Below are positions 8,821-17,900 of a stretch of 54,003 bases of DNA, in pieces. Origin of the DNA: Microseira wollei NIES-4236 (GTDB lineage: Bacteria; Cyanobacteriota; Cyanobacteriia; Cyanobacteriales; Aerosakkonemataceae). The stretch covers positions 1 through 54,003 of the forward strand of contig NZ_BLAY01000055.1 in NCBI RefSeq assembly GCF_020521235.1. The letters run 5' to 3'. The translations under genes and the position numbers were made by a program. Under the pieces are notes generated by a model. The model did not search any database and was not told the DNA's origin. It saw only the letters and a program-made list of their open reading frames with translations. The stretch's first letter is position 1. The number at the start of each line of letters is the position of its first letter.

Positions 8821-9327
8821 ATGACTAATTCGTCTGGAGCAGATCAAAATGAAAATGAGAGTGTAGGGAAAGAAGAAGAACAACCGACACCACCCGATAC
8901 TCTTGGCTCCCAAGATCAAGCTATATCAGCACCTATTTCCTCCGATTTGGTAGTGCCACCAGAAGAACAATTGACAGCACCACCGACTGCGCCTGATACT
9001 CTGGAAAACTTTGCAGAACAAGCAACACAATTACCTGTATCTTCTTGGCTGGTGGTAGCAAAAAATCGACGAGTTAACAGGGATTGGGAAGCCTTGCTGT
9101 TACGCGCTCCAGAAAATGCTCGCCGCTGCTATCAGGATTTATCTACTGCGCCTATGGTGAGGAAGCCTAAGCGAGTTTTTCCTTTGAAAGGCAAACGCTA
9201 CTTGGGCGCGTGGGAATACGAAGTAACAAGCTCTGACCGAGTATTTTATGTACCTGATGAAGAAAAGCGAAAAGTGCTAGTTTACTATGCAGGAACTCAT
9301 CCAAAAACTGCTCCCACCCCTCCGTGA
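8821..9327 (+). CDS. RelE/ParE-like toxin with disordered N-terminal extension
   Basis: 168 residues. The first 75 or so are rich in Pro, Glu, Asp and Gln and look disordered, including two related PPDTL/APDTL stretches. The C-terminal 90 residues (SSWLVVAKNRRVNRDWEALL onward) resemble RelE/ParE toxins: a helix of the type RDWEALLLRAPENARRCYQ, then strands KRYLGAWEYEV, DRVFYVPDEEKRKVLVYYAG and a terminal THP. RelE/ParE toxins are mRNA interferases or gyrase poisons; which applies here cannot be told. The long acidic extension on the toxin is unusual and may act as an additional inhibitory segment (inference). Confidence 0.7.
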   Translation: MTNSSGADQNENESVGKEEEQPTPPDTLGSQDQAISAPISSDLVVPPEEQLTAPPTAPDTLENFAEQATQLPVSSWLVVAKNRRVNRDWEALLLRAPENARRCYQDLSTAPMVRKPKRVFPLKGKRYLGAWEYEVTSSDRVFYVPDEEKRKVLVYYAGTHPKTAPTPP

Positions 9328-9344
9328 AATCATGGGAAATTACC

Positions 9345-10010
9345 ATGGGTAAATTTTTGATTTTCGGGTTGATATTGGCTTTAGTTTTTTTCGCTACAAC
9401 ATTACTCGGTTATCGAGATAAAGTCTTGACTGCACCTAGTGATGTGCAAGCGGAGAGATTCAGTCAGCTGACAACTAAATAAACTACTAACTCAAATGCT
9501 GTCGAAGTGAATGGAATTAGCTTTGAAACTTTGATTCCAAAACGAGTCTGGACAATTCCAGCTAAAAACTCCCAAGCCGAAAACCCGGTCGAAATTGGTA
9601 TTCGCATTACCAATAAAACTCAAGCACCTGTTCGCTTTACTGGGTTCGATCCCTTAGAGGTTATCAAACTAGGGATAGAAAGACCAGATGGCTTAGTATT
9701 AGGTACGTATATAAGGCGGGCAATAGTATTTGGTAACTCTCGAGAGTATCCACAACACAATTATAATTGTCAATTAGTTTTGCCTGGAAAAAGCTTGACT
9801 TTTTTTCCAGAAGCCAAGCTCTTTTGGGAGGATGAGCAGCTTACGTTGGGTGAACCTGACCGAAAGGGTAGTCGATGGTTTATTAAATTGCCAGAAGTTG
9901 GCACTTATAAAGTGCGCTTCATCTACAACAATCCCTCTCCGGGACTAGCGGTAGAAGGGTGTTTTGACCCAAACGCCGTTAGCCGAACATACATAGAAAC
10001 AGGACTCTGA
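9345..10010 (+). pseudogene. Secreted protein gene split by an in-frame TAA
   Basis: An ATG at 9345 opens a frame beginning MGKFLIFGLILALVFFATTL, a typical Sec signal peptide or membrane anchor. It stops at TAA 9480-9482 after 45 codons. The same frame then continues to 10010 (TTNSNAVEVNGISFETLIPK onward); the second part on its own could only start at GTG 9507 and would lack export information. The mature part has no recognised family but looks like a beta-sandwich (VEIGIRITNKTQAPVRFTGF ... GSRWFIKLPEVGTYKVRF). The simplest reading is one gene of about 221 codons with a nonsense mutation. It begins 18 nt after the toxin gene. Confidence 0.7.
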
Positions 10011-10060
10011 ACAGGTAAGGTTCTCACTCCCTTTGTGGAGGTTCAAATAGTTGAGTAAGG

Positions 10061-10310
10061 GTAGTAAGGGTAGGGTGCGTTAGACGAGAGTACGGCAGCG
10101 AGGCGAGACTCTAAAAAGTAGTAAGGGTAGGGTGCGTTAGACGAGAGTACGGCAGCGAGGCGAGACTATAAAAAGAACAAATAATATTAATAGACTTCTC
10201 CAGAAACTACCCCAAAGGAGGGATCCAATGCCCAACCCACAAGAATTATTGCAGAGGTATAATACACAATTAATGGTGCCGTACTCTCGTCTAACGCACC
10301 CGACAAACAA
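10061..10310. repeat. 57-bp direct repeats plus shared intergenic repeat block
   Basis: Two tandem 57-bp copies (10061-10117 and 10118-10174) of a unit beginning gtagtaagggtagggtgcg; a third copy lies at 10692-10748. The following block (about 10183-10310, ending in ctctcgtctaacgcacccga) recurs at about 10756-10880. No gene is supported. Confidence 0.85.
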
Positions 10311-10314
10311 CAAA

Positions 10315-10500
10315 TAATATTAATACACAATTAATCGTGGGTTACACTTCGTTAACGCACCCGACAAACAACAAATAATATTAATACACAATTAATCGTG
10401 GGTTACACTTCGTTAACGCACCCGACAAACAACAAATAATATTAATACACAATTAATCGTGGGTTACACTTCGTTAACGCACCCGACAAACAACAAATAA
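10315..10500. repeat. 61-bp tandem repeat x3
   Basis: Unit taatacacaattaatcgtgg...cacccgacaaacaacaaata begins at 10321, 10382 and 10443 with essentially identical copies; a diverged fourth follows the family 3 palindrome at about 10618-10668. Related sequence is next to the intact Uma2 gene at 51550-51610. There are no unique spacers, so this is not a CRISPR array. Confidence 0.9.
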
Positions 10501-10502
10501 TA

Positions 10503-10618
10503 TTACAGCGGCTTGCAGCCGCGTGAGGTACAGCGAAATCGCGCCTTTTGTGTAGCGGCACCCTTAAGGGTGCCGCTACACAAACCAAGGTGTACCTCAT
10601 CCGAATGAAATCCGCTAT
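10503..10618. repeat. Family 3 palindrome, copy 2
   Basis: The outer ends cagcggcttgcagccgcgtg and ctcatccgaatgaaatccgct bracket the tgtagcggcacccttaagg hairpin core seen at 5651-5740. It sits inside the 61-bp tandem array. Confidence 0.75.
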
Positions 10619-10868
10619 AATACACAATTAATGGTGCGTTACACTTCGTTAACGCACCCGACAAACTACTGTATTATTTTATTCCGAAACAGTAGTAAGG
10701 GTAGGGTGCGTTAGATGAGAGTACGGCAGCGAGGCGAGAGTCTAAAAACAACAAATAATATTAATAGACTTCTCCAGAAACTACCCCAAAGGCGGGATCC
10801 AATGCCCACCCCACAAGAATTATTGCAGAGGTATAATACACAATTAATGGTGCCGTACTCTCGTCTAA

Positions 10869-11008
10869 CGCACCCGACAAACTACTGTATTATTTTATTC
10901 GCAGACAGTCGAGATTCCCTGCTGAAAAACCTTCACCGCTTCAGCTAAATTAGTCTCTACGCTCAAAATGCAGCGTTTGAGAAGCTGAATATCCAGCGTT
11001 TCCAATCC
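10869..11008 (-). pseudogene. Uma2-family nuclease, C-terminal fragment
   Basis: The minus strand encodes GLETLDIQLLKRCIL, NLAEAVKVFQQGIST and the same 3' flank as the complete Uma2 gene at 51598-52224, but the catalytic part is gone. It borders directly on the bestrophin gene. This is a relic of a second Uma2 copy, with the shared downstream repeat still attached. Confidence 0.85.
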
Positions 11009-11048
11009 TGTTTTCGTAGAAACCGGGAATCTGAGTTTCTCTGCTGTT

Positions 11049-11936
11049 TTAATTTGTTTGATAAGCAATGAATTCTTCAATATTGTTCTGAATGGTTTGA
11101 CAAATTTTATCTAGTGGTAAGTCATTATGATCGTAACCGAAGGGATTTTCGATTTCCACTCCAATTTCCTCAATCCCAAACAAAGCAAAACTGACAATTG
11201 CTACGAATATACCTGTCCACCAACCTAGATCTTTGACAAACTGAAAAGGCAGAATTAAACAGTAGATGAGTACCAGTTGATTCAGATGAATGACGTAGGC
11301 TGCGGGGATTGGTGTTTTCAAAATGCGTTCGCAGCCGCCTACATTATCCATCAAGTTATTCATCAGAGTGTGAATGGTAGCCAATTGGTGATTAGTTAAA
11401 AGACCTCGCTTGTATTCCTGCTGCAAGTAATCTCCTAACCAACGAGTAATTTCTAAGGGCATATTTTGAATATTTTGCAAAATGCTATATTGAGAGGGCG
11501 AAATCCAAGGTTTTAACTCCTCACTAGCTGGTTCATAACGGAGATATAGCTTTTCGGAGATCGCAAACGCTGGCAATAAACTTAATGCAGTAATTTTGCG
11601 ATCTCGATCTCCAGGTTCAACTTCGTCAACTGCAACCCAAATTTGCCAAGCTAGATTGCGGATAGTGTTAACTGTACTACCCCAAAGTTTCCTTCCTTCC
11701 CAAAATCGATCATAAGCTGTATTAGTACGAAAAACTAGCAATAAACCTAAAACAATGCTGGGAATTACACTACCTAAAATGGGTTGGGAAACTGGCACTT
11801 GATTGGCGTAAAGAAACGAAATCAGAATGGCAAATCCACCACAGAAGAGAGAAGGTGACAAAACTCCTGGAATAACAGAACCTTTTAATCTCAAGGTTTC
11901 TTTAAACCATATTTTTTTTGCAGTAGCTTTTGACAT
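11049..11936 (-). CDS. Bestrophin-family anion channel
   Basis: 295 residues from the ATG at 11936, which is preceded by GGGA and begins MSKATAKKIWFKETLRLKG as in bacterial bestrophins; the frame extends 25 codons further upstream but without family similarity. Features include SVIPGVLSPSLF, the LLVFRTNTAYDRFWEGRKLW region at about residues 65-84 (the most conserved part of the family), several membrane helices and the IEEIGVEIENPFGYDHNDLP signature near the C-terminus. Bestrophins are pentameric anion channels; cyanobacterial members are linked to thylakoid chloride or bicarbonate flow. A fragment of a second bestrophin lies just upstream. Confidence 0.9.
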   Translation of the reverse strand: MSKATAKKIWFKETLRLKGSVIPGVLSPSLFCGGFAILISFLYANQVPVSQPILGSVIPSIVLGLLLVFRTNTAYDRFWEGRKLWGSTVNTIRNLAWQIWVAVDEVEPGDRDRKITALSLLPAFAISEKLYLRYEPASEELKPWISPSQYSILQNIQNMPLEITRWLGDYLQQEYKRGLLTNHQLATIHTLMNNLMDNVGGCERILKTPIPAAYVIHLNQLVLIYCLILPFQFVKDLGWWTGIFVAIVSFALFGIEEIGVEIENPFGYDHNDLPLDKICQTIQNNIEEFIAYQTN

Positions 11937-12028
11937 TTTTATTTCCCATAAAATTGAAGCAAGGTACCTGGCGAGATAACTTACATCCTCACGAGACTGA
12001 GCCAGATGCAATTAGGATTCCTATGCTG

Positions 12029-12184
12029 CTAGATATCTGGAGCGGCATATGAGGAATTAATTTGGATTTTTCTGATGTCTGATTTTATGGGAAAAGCAAT
12101 TAATTCGGCAATATCATTATCCAATTTATGGCAAAGTTTGTCAAAGGGAATGTCGTTAGCATAATATGCAAAGGGATTTTCCAG
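12029..12184 (-). pseudogene. C-terminal fragment of a second bestrophin gene
   Basis: The minus-strand frame reads LENPFAYYANDIPFDKLCHK followed by LDNDIAELIAF, clearly homologous to the end of the neighbouring bestrophin (IENPFGYDHNDLPLDKICQT). The similarity starts exactly at the edge of a family 4 element (12182-12286); everything upstream of it is replaced by that element and the nucleoside hydrolase gene. Confidence 0.88.
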
Positions 12185-13304
12185 GACTGACGCAAGAGGA
12201 GGCCAGAAACCCGGTTTCGACCAGGCTCTCTGGTTGCGAAACCAAGGATTTTTCGGCTCGCGCTTTGTTTCTTTGCGTAAGTCCTGTGAGTGTAAAAAGT
12301 CCAACCTCTGTCACTCGTAAGACAAGTTGATCGAATAGCTGCATAAACCGTTGAGTATCTACATCTAAACAAGCCTCTACGTTAGGCGGATTCGTTTTCT
12401 CATCTCGGCGATCGCGCCGATCTGCTAGTGACATGCCAGTCGTAAATCGTCCTTGAGTTTCCACCATCATATAGAGGGACTCAGTTTTGACCAAACTCGG
12501 ATCTATCGCCACCGCCATCGCCAAGGGATCGTGTAAATAACACCCGTAAAAGCCTTCGTTGTCACGGTAGAAAGCCATATAAATTTGCGTGCAGTCGGCA
12601 ATAAACTGGGTAACTTTTGAAGGACGACGCTGTAAGTTATCTTCAACAATTTGACGGGGTAAGGGAGCTTTCATCGCCACATCTAAACCGACTAAGGTGA
12701 GAGGAATTTCCGACTCCATCACGATTTGAGCGGCATCAGGATCGACAAAAAAGTTAAATTCAGCGGCGGCTGAAATATTTCCGGGTACAGTAACAGCGCC
12801 ACCCATGATGACAATTCGCCCTACTTTTTTCATGGTTGCACTATCTTTCTGAATCGCTGTTGCTAGATTCGTCAGCGGTCCTAGTGCAATAATGGTCAGA
12901 CTGTCACCGTACTCTTGAGCTGCTTGAAGCAATACATCGATCGCATTCTCTTGAGATGGCTCAATAGTCAGTTGGGGATAGCGAGGTGTACCATCAGCTT
13001 GCTTAAACCGATCGAGTTCACCCAAACCATCTGCCCCATGAATTCCTGCGGCATTAAATGGAGGTTTTTTCAGAGGTTTTTCACAACCTTTGGCAACAAT
13101 AGGCAACCTATCGGGTTCCACAATACTCACTACGCGCAACACATTATTCGCTGCCTGATCTACGTTAATATTGCCAGCGACAACTGTGACGGCTTTCAGG
13201 TCTAATTGAGGTGAATTTAATGCCATAATCAGAGCCAAGGCATCATCAACACCAGCGTCTGTATCGACTATTACTGGTATGGGCTGATTTTGAACGTCTA
13301 TCAT
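12156..13304 (-). CDS. Inosine/uridine-preferring nucleoside hydrolase, C-terminus altered by an element
   Basis: IunH/RihA-type hydrolase that splits ribonucleosides into base and ribose. The Ca-binding signature DTDAGVDDALAL is at residues 14-25, with GADGLGE and the C-terminal DPLAMAVAIDP aspartate motif also present. The open frame is 382 residues, longer than the usual 310-320, because codons beyond about residue 339 are supplied by the inserted family 4 element (12182-12286) and then by out-of-frame bestrophin remnant. The catalytic core seems complete, so activity may persist. The ATG at 13304 fits the family start. Confidence 0.85.
   Translation of the reverse strand: MIDVQNQPIPVIVDTDAGVDDALALIMALNSPQLDLKAVTVVAGNINVDQAANNVLRVVSIVEPDRLPIVAKGCEKPLKKPPFNAAGIHGADGLGELDRFKQADGTPRYPQLTIEPSQENAIDVLLQAAQEYGDSLTIIALGPLTNLATAIQKDSATMKKVGRIVIMGGAVTVPGNISAAAEFNFFVDPDAAQIVMESEIPLTLVGLDVAMKAPLPRQIVEDNLQRRPSKVTQFIADCTQIYMAFYRDNEGFYGCYLHDPLAMAVAIDPSLVKTESLYMMVETQGRFTTGMSLADRRDRRDEKTNPPNVEACLDVDTQRFMQLFDQLVLRVTEVGLFTLTGLTQRNKARAEKSLVSQPESLVETGFLASSCVSPGKSLCILC
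12182..12286. mobile_element. Family 4 TIR element, copy 3
   Basis: A 105-bp element between caggactgacgc and gcgtaagtcctg, joining the nucleoside hydrolase 3' end to the bestrophin fragment. The interior shares ccagaaacccggttt and aaggatttttcgg segments with other copies. Confidence 0.8.
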
Positions 13305-13311
13305 GCTAGTT

Positions 13312-13467
13312 AACGCAAGTTGCTAGTTATCTTTTTAGGGCTGCTAATCGCTAATGGCTAATAGCTAATGGCTAATGGTAGAACCGAAAAATATTCCCAT
13401 CAGCAATTAGCAATTAGCGATTAGCAATGAGAGCAACCCACGATAATTATAACTAGCAACTTGGGTT
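13312..13467. mobile_element. Family 1 TIR element, copy 3
   Basis: 156 bp between aacgcaagttgctagttat and ataactagcaacttgggtt, flanked by the target duplication AGTT (13308-13311 and 13468-13471). It is of the subtype with interior gaaccgaaaaatattcccat. It lies immediately 5' of the nucleoside hydrolase gene and could affect its promoter. The 13472-13684 stretch holds nothing recognisable. Confidence 0.9.
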
Positions 13468-13684
13468 AGTTACTGATCGATTTAACTGAGATCTTGCACC
13501 TAATCCTGGCGATGAGAAATCGCGGCTATATAAACCAAAAGCGATTGGCAAACGGCAGATGCGGTGCGATCGCGCCTGGACTGGTTGTCCTAGTCGTTCC
13601 GATTGTACTCGCTCACGCTTGAGGGCATCGGTGTCAACTTATATTATGTCCGGTCGATTACCCTGAATTAGGAGTAGGGAACAG

Positions 13685-13810
13685 GCAACACCTGGGTGAA
13701 AAAACTTTTAACCAATTGATGCCTTGCCCCTACAAGACAACGCCACCCCATGCAACACCTGGGTGAAAAAACTTTTAACCAATTGATGCCTTGCCCCTAC
13801 AAGACAACGC
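13685..13810. repeat. 59-bp direct repeat x2 (67-bp period)
   Basis: Two copies of a unit starting gcaacacctgggtgaaaaaa at 13685 and 13752, separated by 8 nt. No coding content is evident. Confidence 0.85.
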
Positions 13811-13945
13811 ACAACAGAAGGTTTTGATTACGGGTGATTCAACGCACATTATAGTTACATCCTCCCAACACCAAGCCTCCTTCGGCTATGGTGTGGGCTT
13901 CCAATCCTCACGAATTGGCATTCCTAGATCGGCACTTATCTAGAT

Positions 13946-14104
13946 AACCCAAGTTGCTAGTTATCACTATCGTGGGTTGCACAGCAGAAGCTAATCGCTA
14001 ATTGCTAATTGCTGATGGGAATATTTTTCGGGTCTACCATTAGCCATTAGCTATTAGCCATTAACCTGTCTTCAGCCCTAAAAAGATAACTAGCAACTTG
14101 CGTT
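13946..14104. mobile_element. Family 1 TIR element, copy 4
   Basis: 159 bp between aacccaagttgctagttat and ataactagcaacttgcgtt, flanked by AGAT duplications (13942-13945 and 14105-14108). Its interior is copy 3 read in the opposite orientation. Confidence 0.9.
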
Positions 14105-14210
14105 AGATACGAAGCCTAGCGTACTCGGAACATCAAGAAAAAAAATGGAGGTTTTGTGAAAAAGGTTTCGCGGTTTTTCTGCCTTGATTTTCGGCAATCT
14201 AGTTTAACTT

Positions 14211-14379
14211 AACGCAAGTTGCTAGTTACATCAAGCGGTACTGGTAATGGCTAATGGCTAATGGCTAATGGGTAGTTGTCAAGAAGGCAAAAGCCTGTTA
14301 ACCCAATTAGCAATTAGCCATTAGCAATTAGCAAGCGAGCAATTACCGCTGTCACAAGTTATAACTAGCAACTTGGGTT
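14211..14379. mobile_element. Family 1 TIR element, copy 5
   Basis: 169 bp, left end aacgcaagttgctagttac, right end ataactagcaacttgggtt, flanked by AACTT on both sides (14206-14210 and 14380-14384). The interior differs from copies 3 and 4 but keeps the taatggc/ttagcaa tracts. Confidence 0.85.
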
Positions 14380-14491
14380 AACTTACCACAAAAATACCTC
14401 CTCGTTGCGAGTCGCTATGGTTAAGTTTAGTTAAGCTTTTTTAGCGATTTAATCATGGTCCGATGTCCACTCCACGACTTGGAAATCCCTG

Positions 14492-14597
14492 AGGACTTGG
14501 CAAAAAACCCGGTTTCTAGAAAAAATCGTGGGTGTAGAGTCGGGAGATTGACCCAGAAACCGGGTTTCTGGTTTTTGGCCCCGCGTGGGTAAGTCCT
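14492..14597. mobile_element. Family 4 TIR element, copy 4
   Basis: Bounded by aggacttggc and gggtaagtcct, with an internal aaacccggtttct / agaaaccgggtttct palindrome. It lies upstream of the giant surface-protein gene. The rest of 14598-14845 shows only a gcacaggttaaac...gtttaacctgtgc inverted repeat near 14766-14805. Confidence 0.65.
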
Positions 14598-14845
14598 GTC
14601 CTGGAAAAAAAATCTGAGTTAGGTATTGCCTATTTCCTCCGAACCTAGTAAGCTAACTAAGGTTTGAAGAAAGACTGAAAAATATACCAGTCGAATGACT
14701 AAGAAGAGATATGGCATAATTTGGCCTTAACCTCTTCTTAGGAAAGACTTGTGCTTTACATAAAGCACAGGTTAAACACATGGAAAATGGGTTTAACCTG
14801 TGCTAGGTATGCCCTCTTTTTTAATCAATACAACGCCCCGTTGTC

Positions 14846-14902
14846 ATGAAAAGAAAACCGCTCAAAACCTTAATAGCCCTCGCCCTGGGATTGTTTTTCT
14901 GA
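14846..14902 (+). other. Signal-peptide-like ORF in frame with the giant protein, ended by TGA
   Basis: The ATG at 14846 reads MKRKPLKTLIALALGLFF and stops at TGA 14900-14902. The frame is the same as that of the giant gene, and reading continues VNISLVKTAASALNL. Together this is a textbook Sec signal peptide: basic n-region, hydrophobic core and an ASA cleavage site. A single TGG-to-TGA (or similar) change is the simplest explanation. Confidence 0.7.
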
Positions 14903-14914
14903 GTAAATATCTCT

Positions 14915-17900
14915 TTGGTGAAAACGGCGGCAAGTGCCCTCAACCTCACCACACTCCAATTACCAGAAACAGTCGTTTTTATAGACCCTGGTGTCAACGA
15001 CTACCAGAAACTAGCTAAATCTGTCGCGCCCAATACGCGGGCTTTTATACTTGATGACCATCAAGATGGGGTGGGACAGATTGCGAAGGTACTGGGACAA
15101 TACAAGGATTTAAAGAGCATTCAAATAGTCTCTCACGGGACAGCAGGCGCTCTGAAACTAGGGGATGGAGAGTTAACGGCTGAAAATGTCGGTAACTATA
15201 GCGAGGGGTTAGGTCAGTGGGGGAAAGCACTGGCTACAGGAGGAGATATTCTCCTTTATGGGTGTGATGTAGCAGCGACTGAAGTGGGCGAGCAGTTTCT
15301 GCAACAGGTGAGCGAGTTAACAGGGGCGGATGTAGCAGCTTCTAAGGATAAAACAGGCAATAGTAACCTCGGTGGAGACTGGTCTTTAGAGTATCAGAGT
15401 GGTTTGGTCGCGTCGTCTCTGGCGTTTCAGGAAGAGGCGATGAGAGAATACAGCGGAGTGCTGGAAATTATTAAAGTAACTAATACCAATGATAGTGGGG
15501 CGGGTTCGTTAAGAGATGCGATTACAAGAGCTTTAAATAGTGCAGAAGAAACAATTATTGACTTAAGAGGGATTAGCGGAACTATTACACTCTCTGGTTC
15601 TTTGCCGACTATTACCGGAGGTGGCAAACTCTTCATCGTTGGGGATGGCGATCAGACTATTAGTGGGGCAGGTAACCACCAAATCCTTAGTGTTAATACT
15701 ACTAATACTACGGATTTGCTGACTTTTGATACCCTAACACTCTCGAACGGATTAGCCAAAGGTGAAGATGTCCAAGATGGTGGTGGCGGCGGCCTAGGTG
15801 CTGGTGGCGCTTTGTTTATTGATCAGGGAAAAGTCGTCGTTCAAGATGTTACTTTTTCAGGAAATAGAGCATTGGGTGGAAATGCGAATGGAAAGGCTGG
15901 ACAGGGAGGATACCTTAATCAACAGGGTAGTAAAGGTGGTTCAGGGGGCAAATTCAATGTTACTAACGAATTCTATGACAACCAGGAAAACATTCCGGGG
16001 GATGGTGGAGAGGGAGGCAAAACTTGCTCACAAAAGGATTGTCCGGCTGGTAAAGAACAAAATGGAGAATCAGGATTATGGGGAACAGGAGGCGGTGGTG
16101 CCGGTGGTGGTGGTGGTGATGATAAAGGAGCAGGTATGGAAGCAGGCAGGAATGGAGGCTCTGGAGGTGCTGGAGGCTACGGAGGTGGCGGCGGCGGCGG
16201 CGGCGGCGGCGGCAAAGATGAAGGGGAAGGCGGGGATAACTGGCATGGTTTTGGAGGCTCTGGAGGTGCTGGAGGATCTGGACTTGGTGGTAATGGAGCT
16301 GAGGGTGAAGGAAGAGTGGGGCATGAGAATGATAACAACTTTGCTGGACCGGGAGGTCAAGGAGGCGGTGGTGCTGGCTTAGGTGGTGCTATCTTCGCCA
16401 AGAAAGACGCTGAGTTAAGAGTTATCAATAGCAATTTCAGCAGCAACCTTGTTAAAGGTGGAACAGGGGCGAATTCTGGTCAGGCAAAGGGTTCAGCTAT
16501 CTTTCAAGAAAATAATGGAGAAGGGGTTAGTGATGGCAACTCTGTTGACTTCAACGACAATATACCTACACTCAAGATTCAAGTAGTCAATCCAGGTAGC
16601 ACTGTTGAAGAAGGAGAGAACGCCAGATTTACAATAACCGCTGACAATCCCTCTAATGTTGATGTTCAAGTCTATTACTACATCAGTAACGTTAATGTTG
16701 ATGAAATGATAGATAAGGACTTTAGATCTAAGCAATATGACAGAATAACCTTGAAGTCCGCGTCGAAAACAGTAACGTTAGAGATTACTACCTTAATCGA
16801 TAAAGACAAAGAGGGAGATGAAAGCTTTACAATAACGCTTTTACCAACCAATGAGTACAAGCGCGGCACAAGCACAGAATCTTCCGCCACAATAACCATT
16901 AAAGATATTAACTACATAGCTTCAATTGATTCTAGTCAATCCAAACTAGAAATTACAGAAGCATCCGATCCTTTGGAATCTTCCACCAAGAGCAATGAAA
17001 TTAACGTAGATGAATTAAAATCCCTCGGTTATGTCACCGTCAAATTAGATAGTGCCGTCAACGGAAATCATTTTAACAACGCCCTAGCTGCTGGCTTACC
17101 TGTTTACTACAAGATTGAACCGAAAGTAAATGAGGGAGCAGCACAGGACTATCTCGCCCCTCAGTATAACTACAATGACACGGTACACACAGATCATCAA
17201 ATCGTAGATGCTGTCGTCGTCCCGGTCGATAAAGATAGTGCGAAGATCTATTTTGCGGCCCTTCCTGATGTAGTTAAGGAAGCACCAGAAGAATTTACCC
17301 TCACCCTAGAGACATTTACTGATAGCAATATCAATCATGCTCTGGATAATGTCCTGGGTAGTGAATACCAATTTTATGAATTGGGCAGTGCTAGTGCTGA
17401 TCTCACAATTAATGATAGTGACGAATTCAAGGCAGAACTAATCGTCGTCGATAGCATTAATGAAGAAGTAGTCAGTGATGACAACCCTCTGGTTCCCAGC
17501 GACGGTAAAGTTAGCTTCAAAGTCAAATTAGGCAGTCAGCCAACTGCAGATGTAACAGTTAAGCCAACTGCAGATGTAACAGTTAATGGTATTACCTTTA
17601 CCTCAAATAATTGGAATCAGTATCAACCTCTTCAAGTTACAGCTACAGCAGATAAGCCTGTTACCTTAAGCGCTACTAGCAAAGATAGCAATTACAATAT
17701 ATCTCGCAGTTTACCGACTGCCGCTCAATACAACAAATTGAAGATTGCTGAAGGGGATATCCCTGATGTCAGTAAGCGTGAATTGTTTATCAACGTAAAA
17801 GCAAACTTTCCCACAGTTGTTAAAGAGGCAGGGAAAAGTGACGAGAGCGGATTTAGCATCAATCTGAATCAACCTGTATCAAGAGAATTGACGGTTCACT

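Noticed and set aside
10315-10500. CRISPR-like regular repeats
   Set aside because: The 61-bp copies abut directly without unique spacers, and no cas genes are present.
15798-16382. Overlapping plus-strand frame in the Gly-rich part of the giant gene
   Set aside because: A shifted reading of the GGN-rich segment; composition Val/Glu/Met-rich and no family features.
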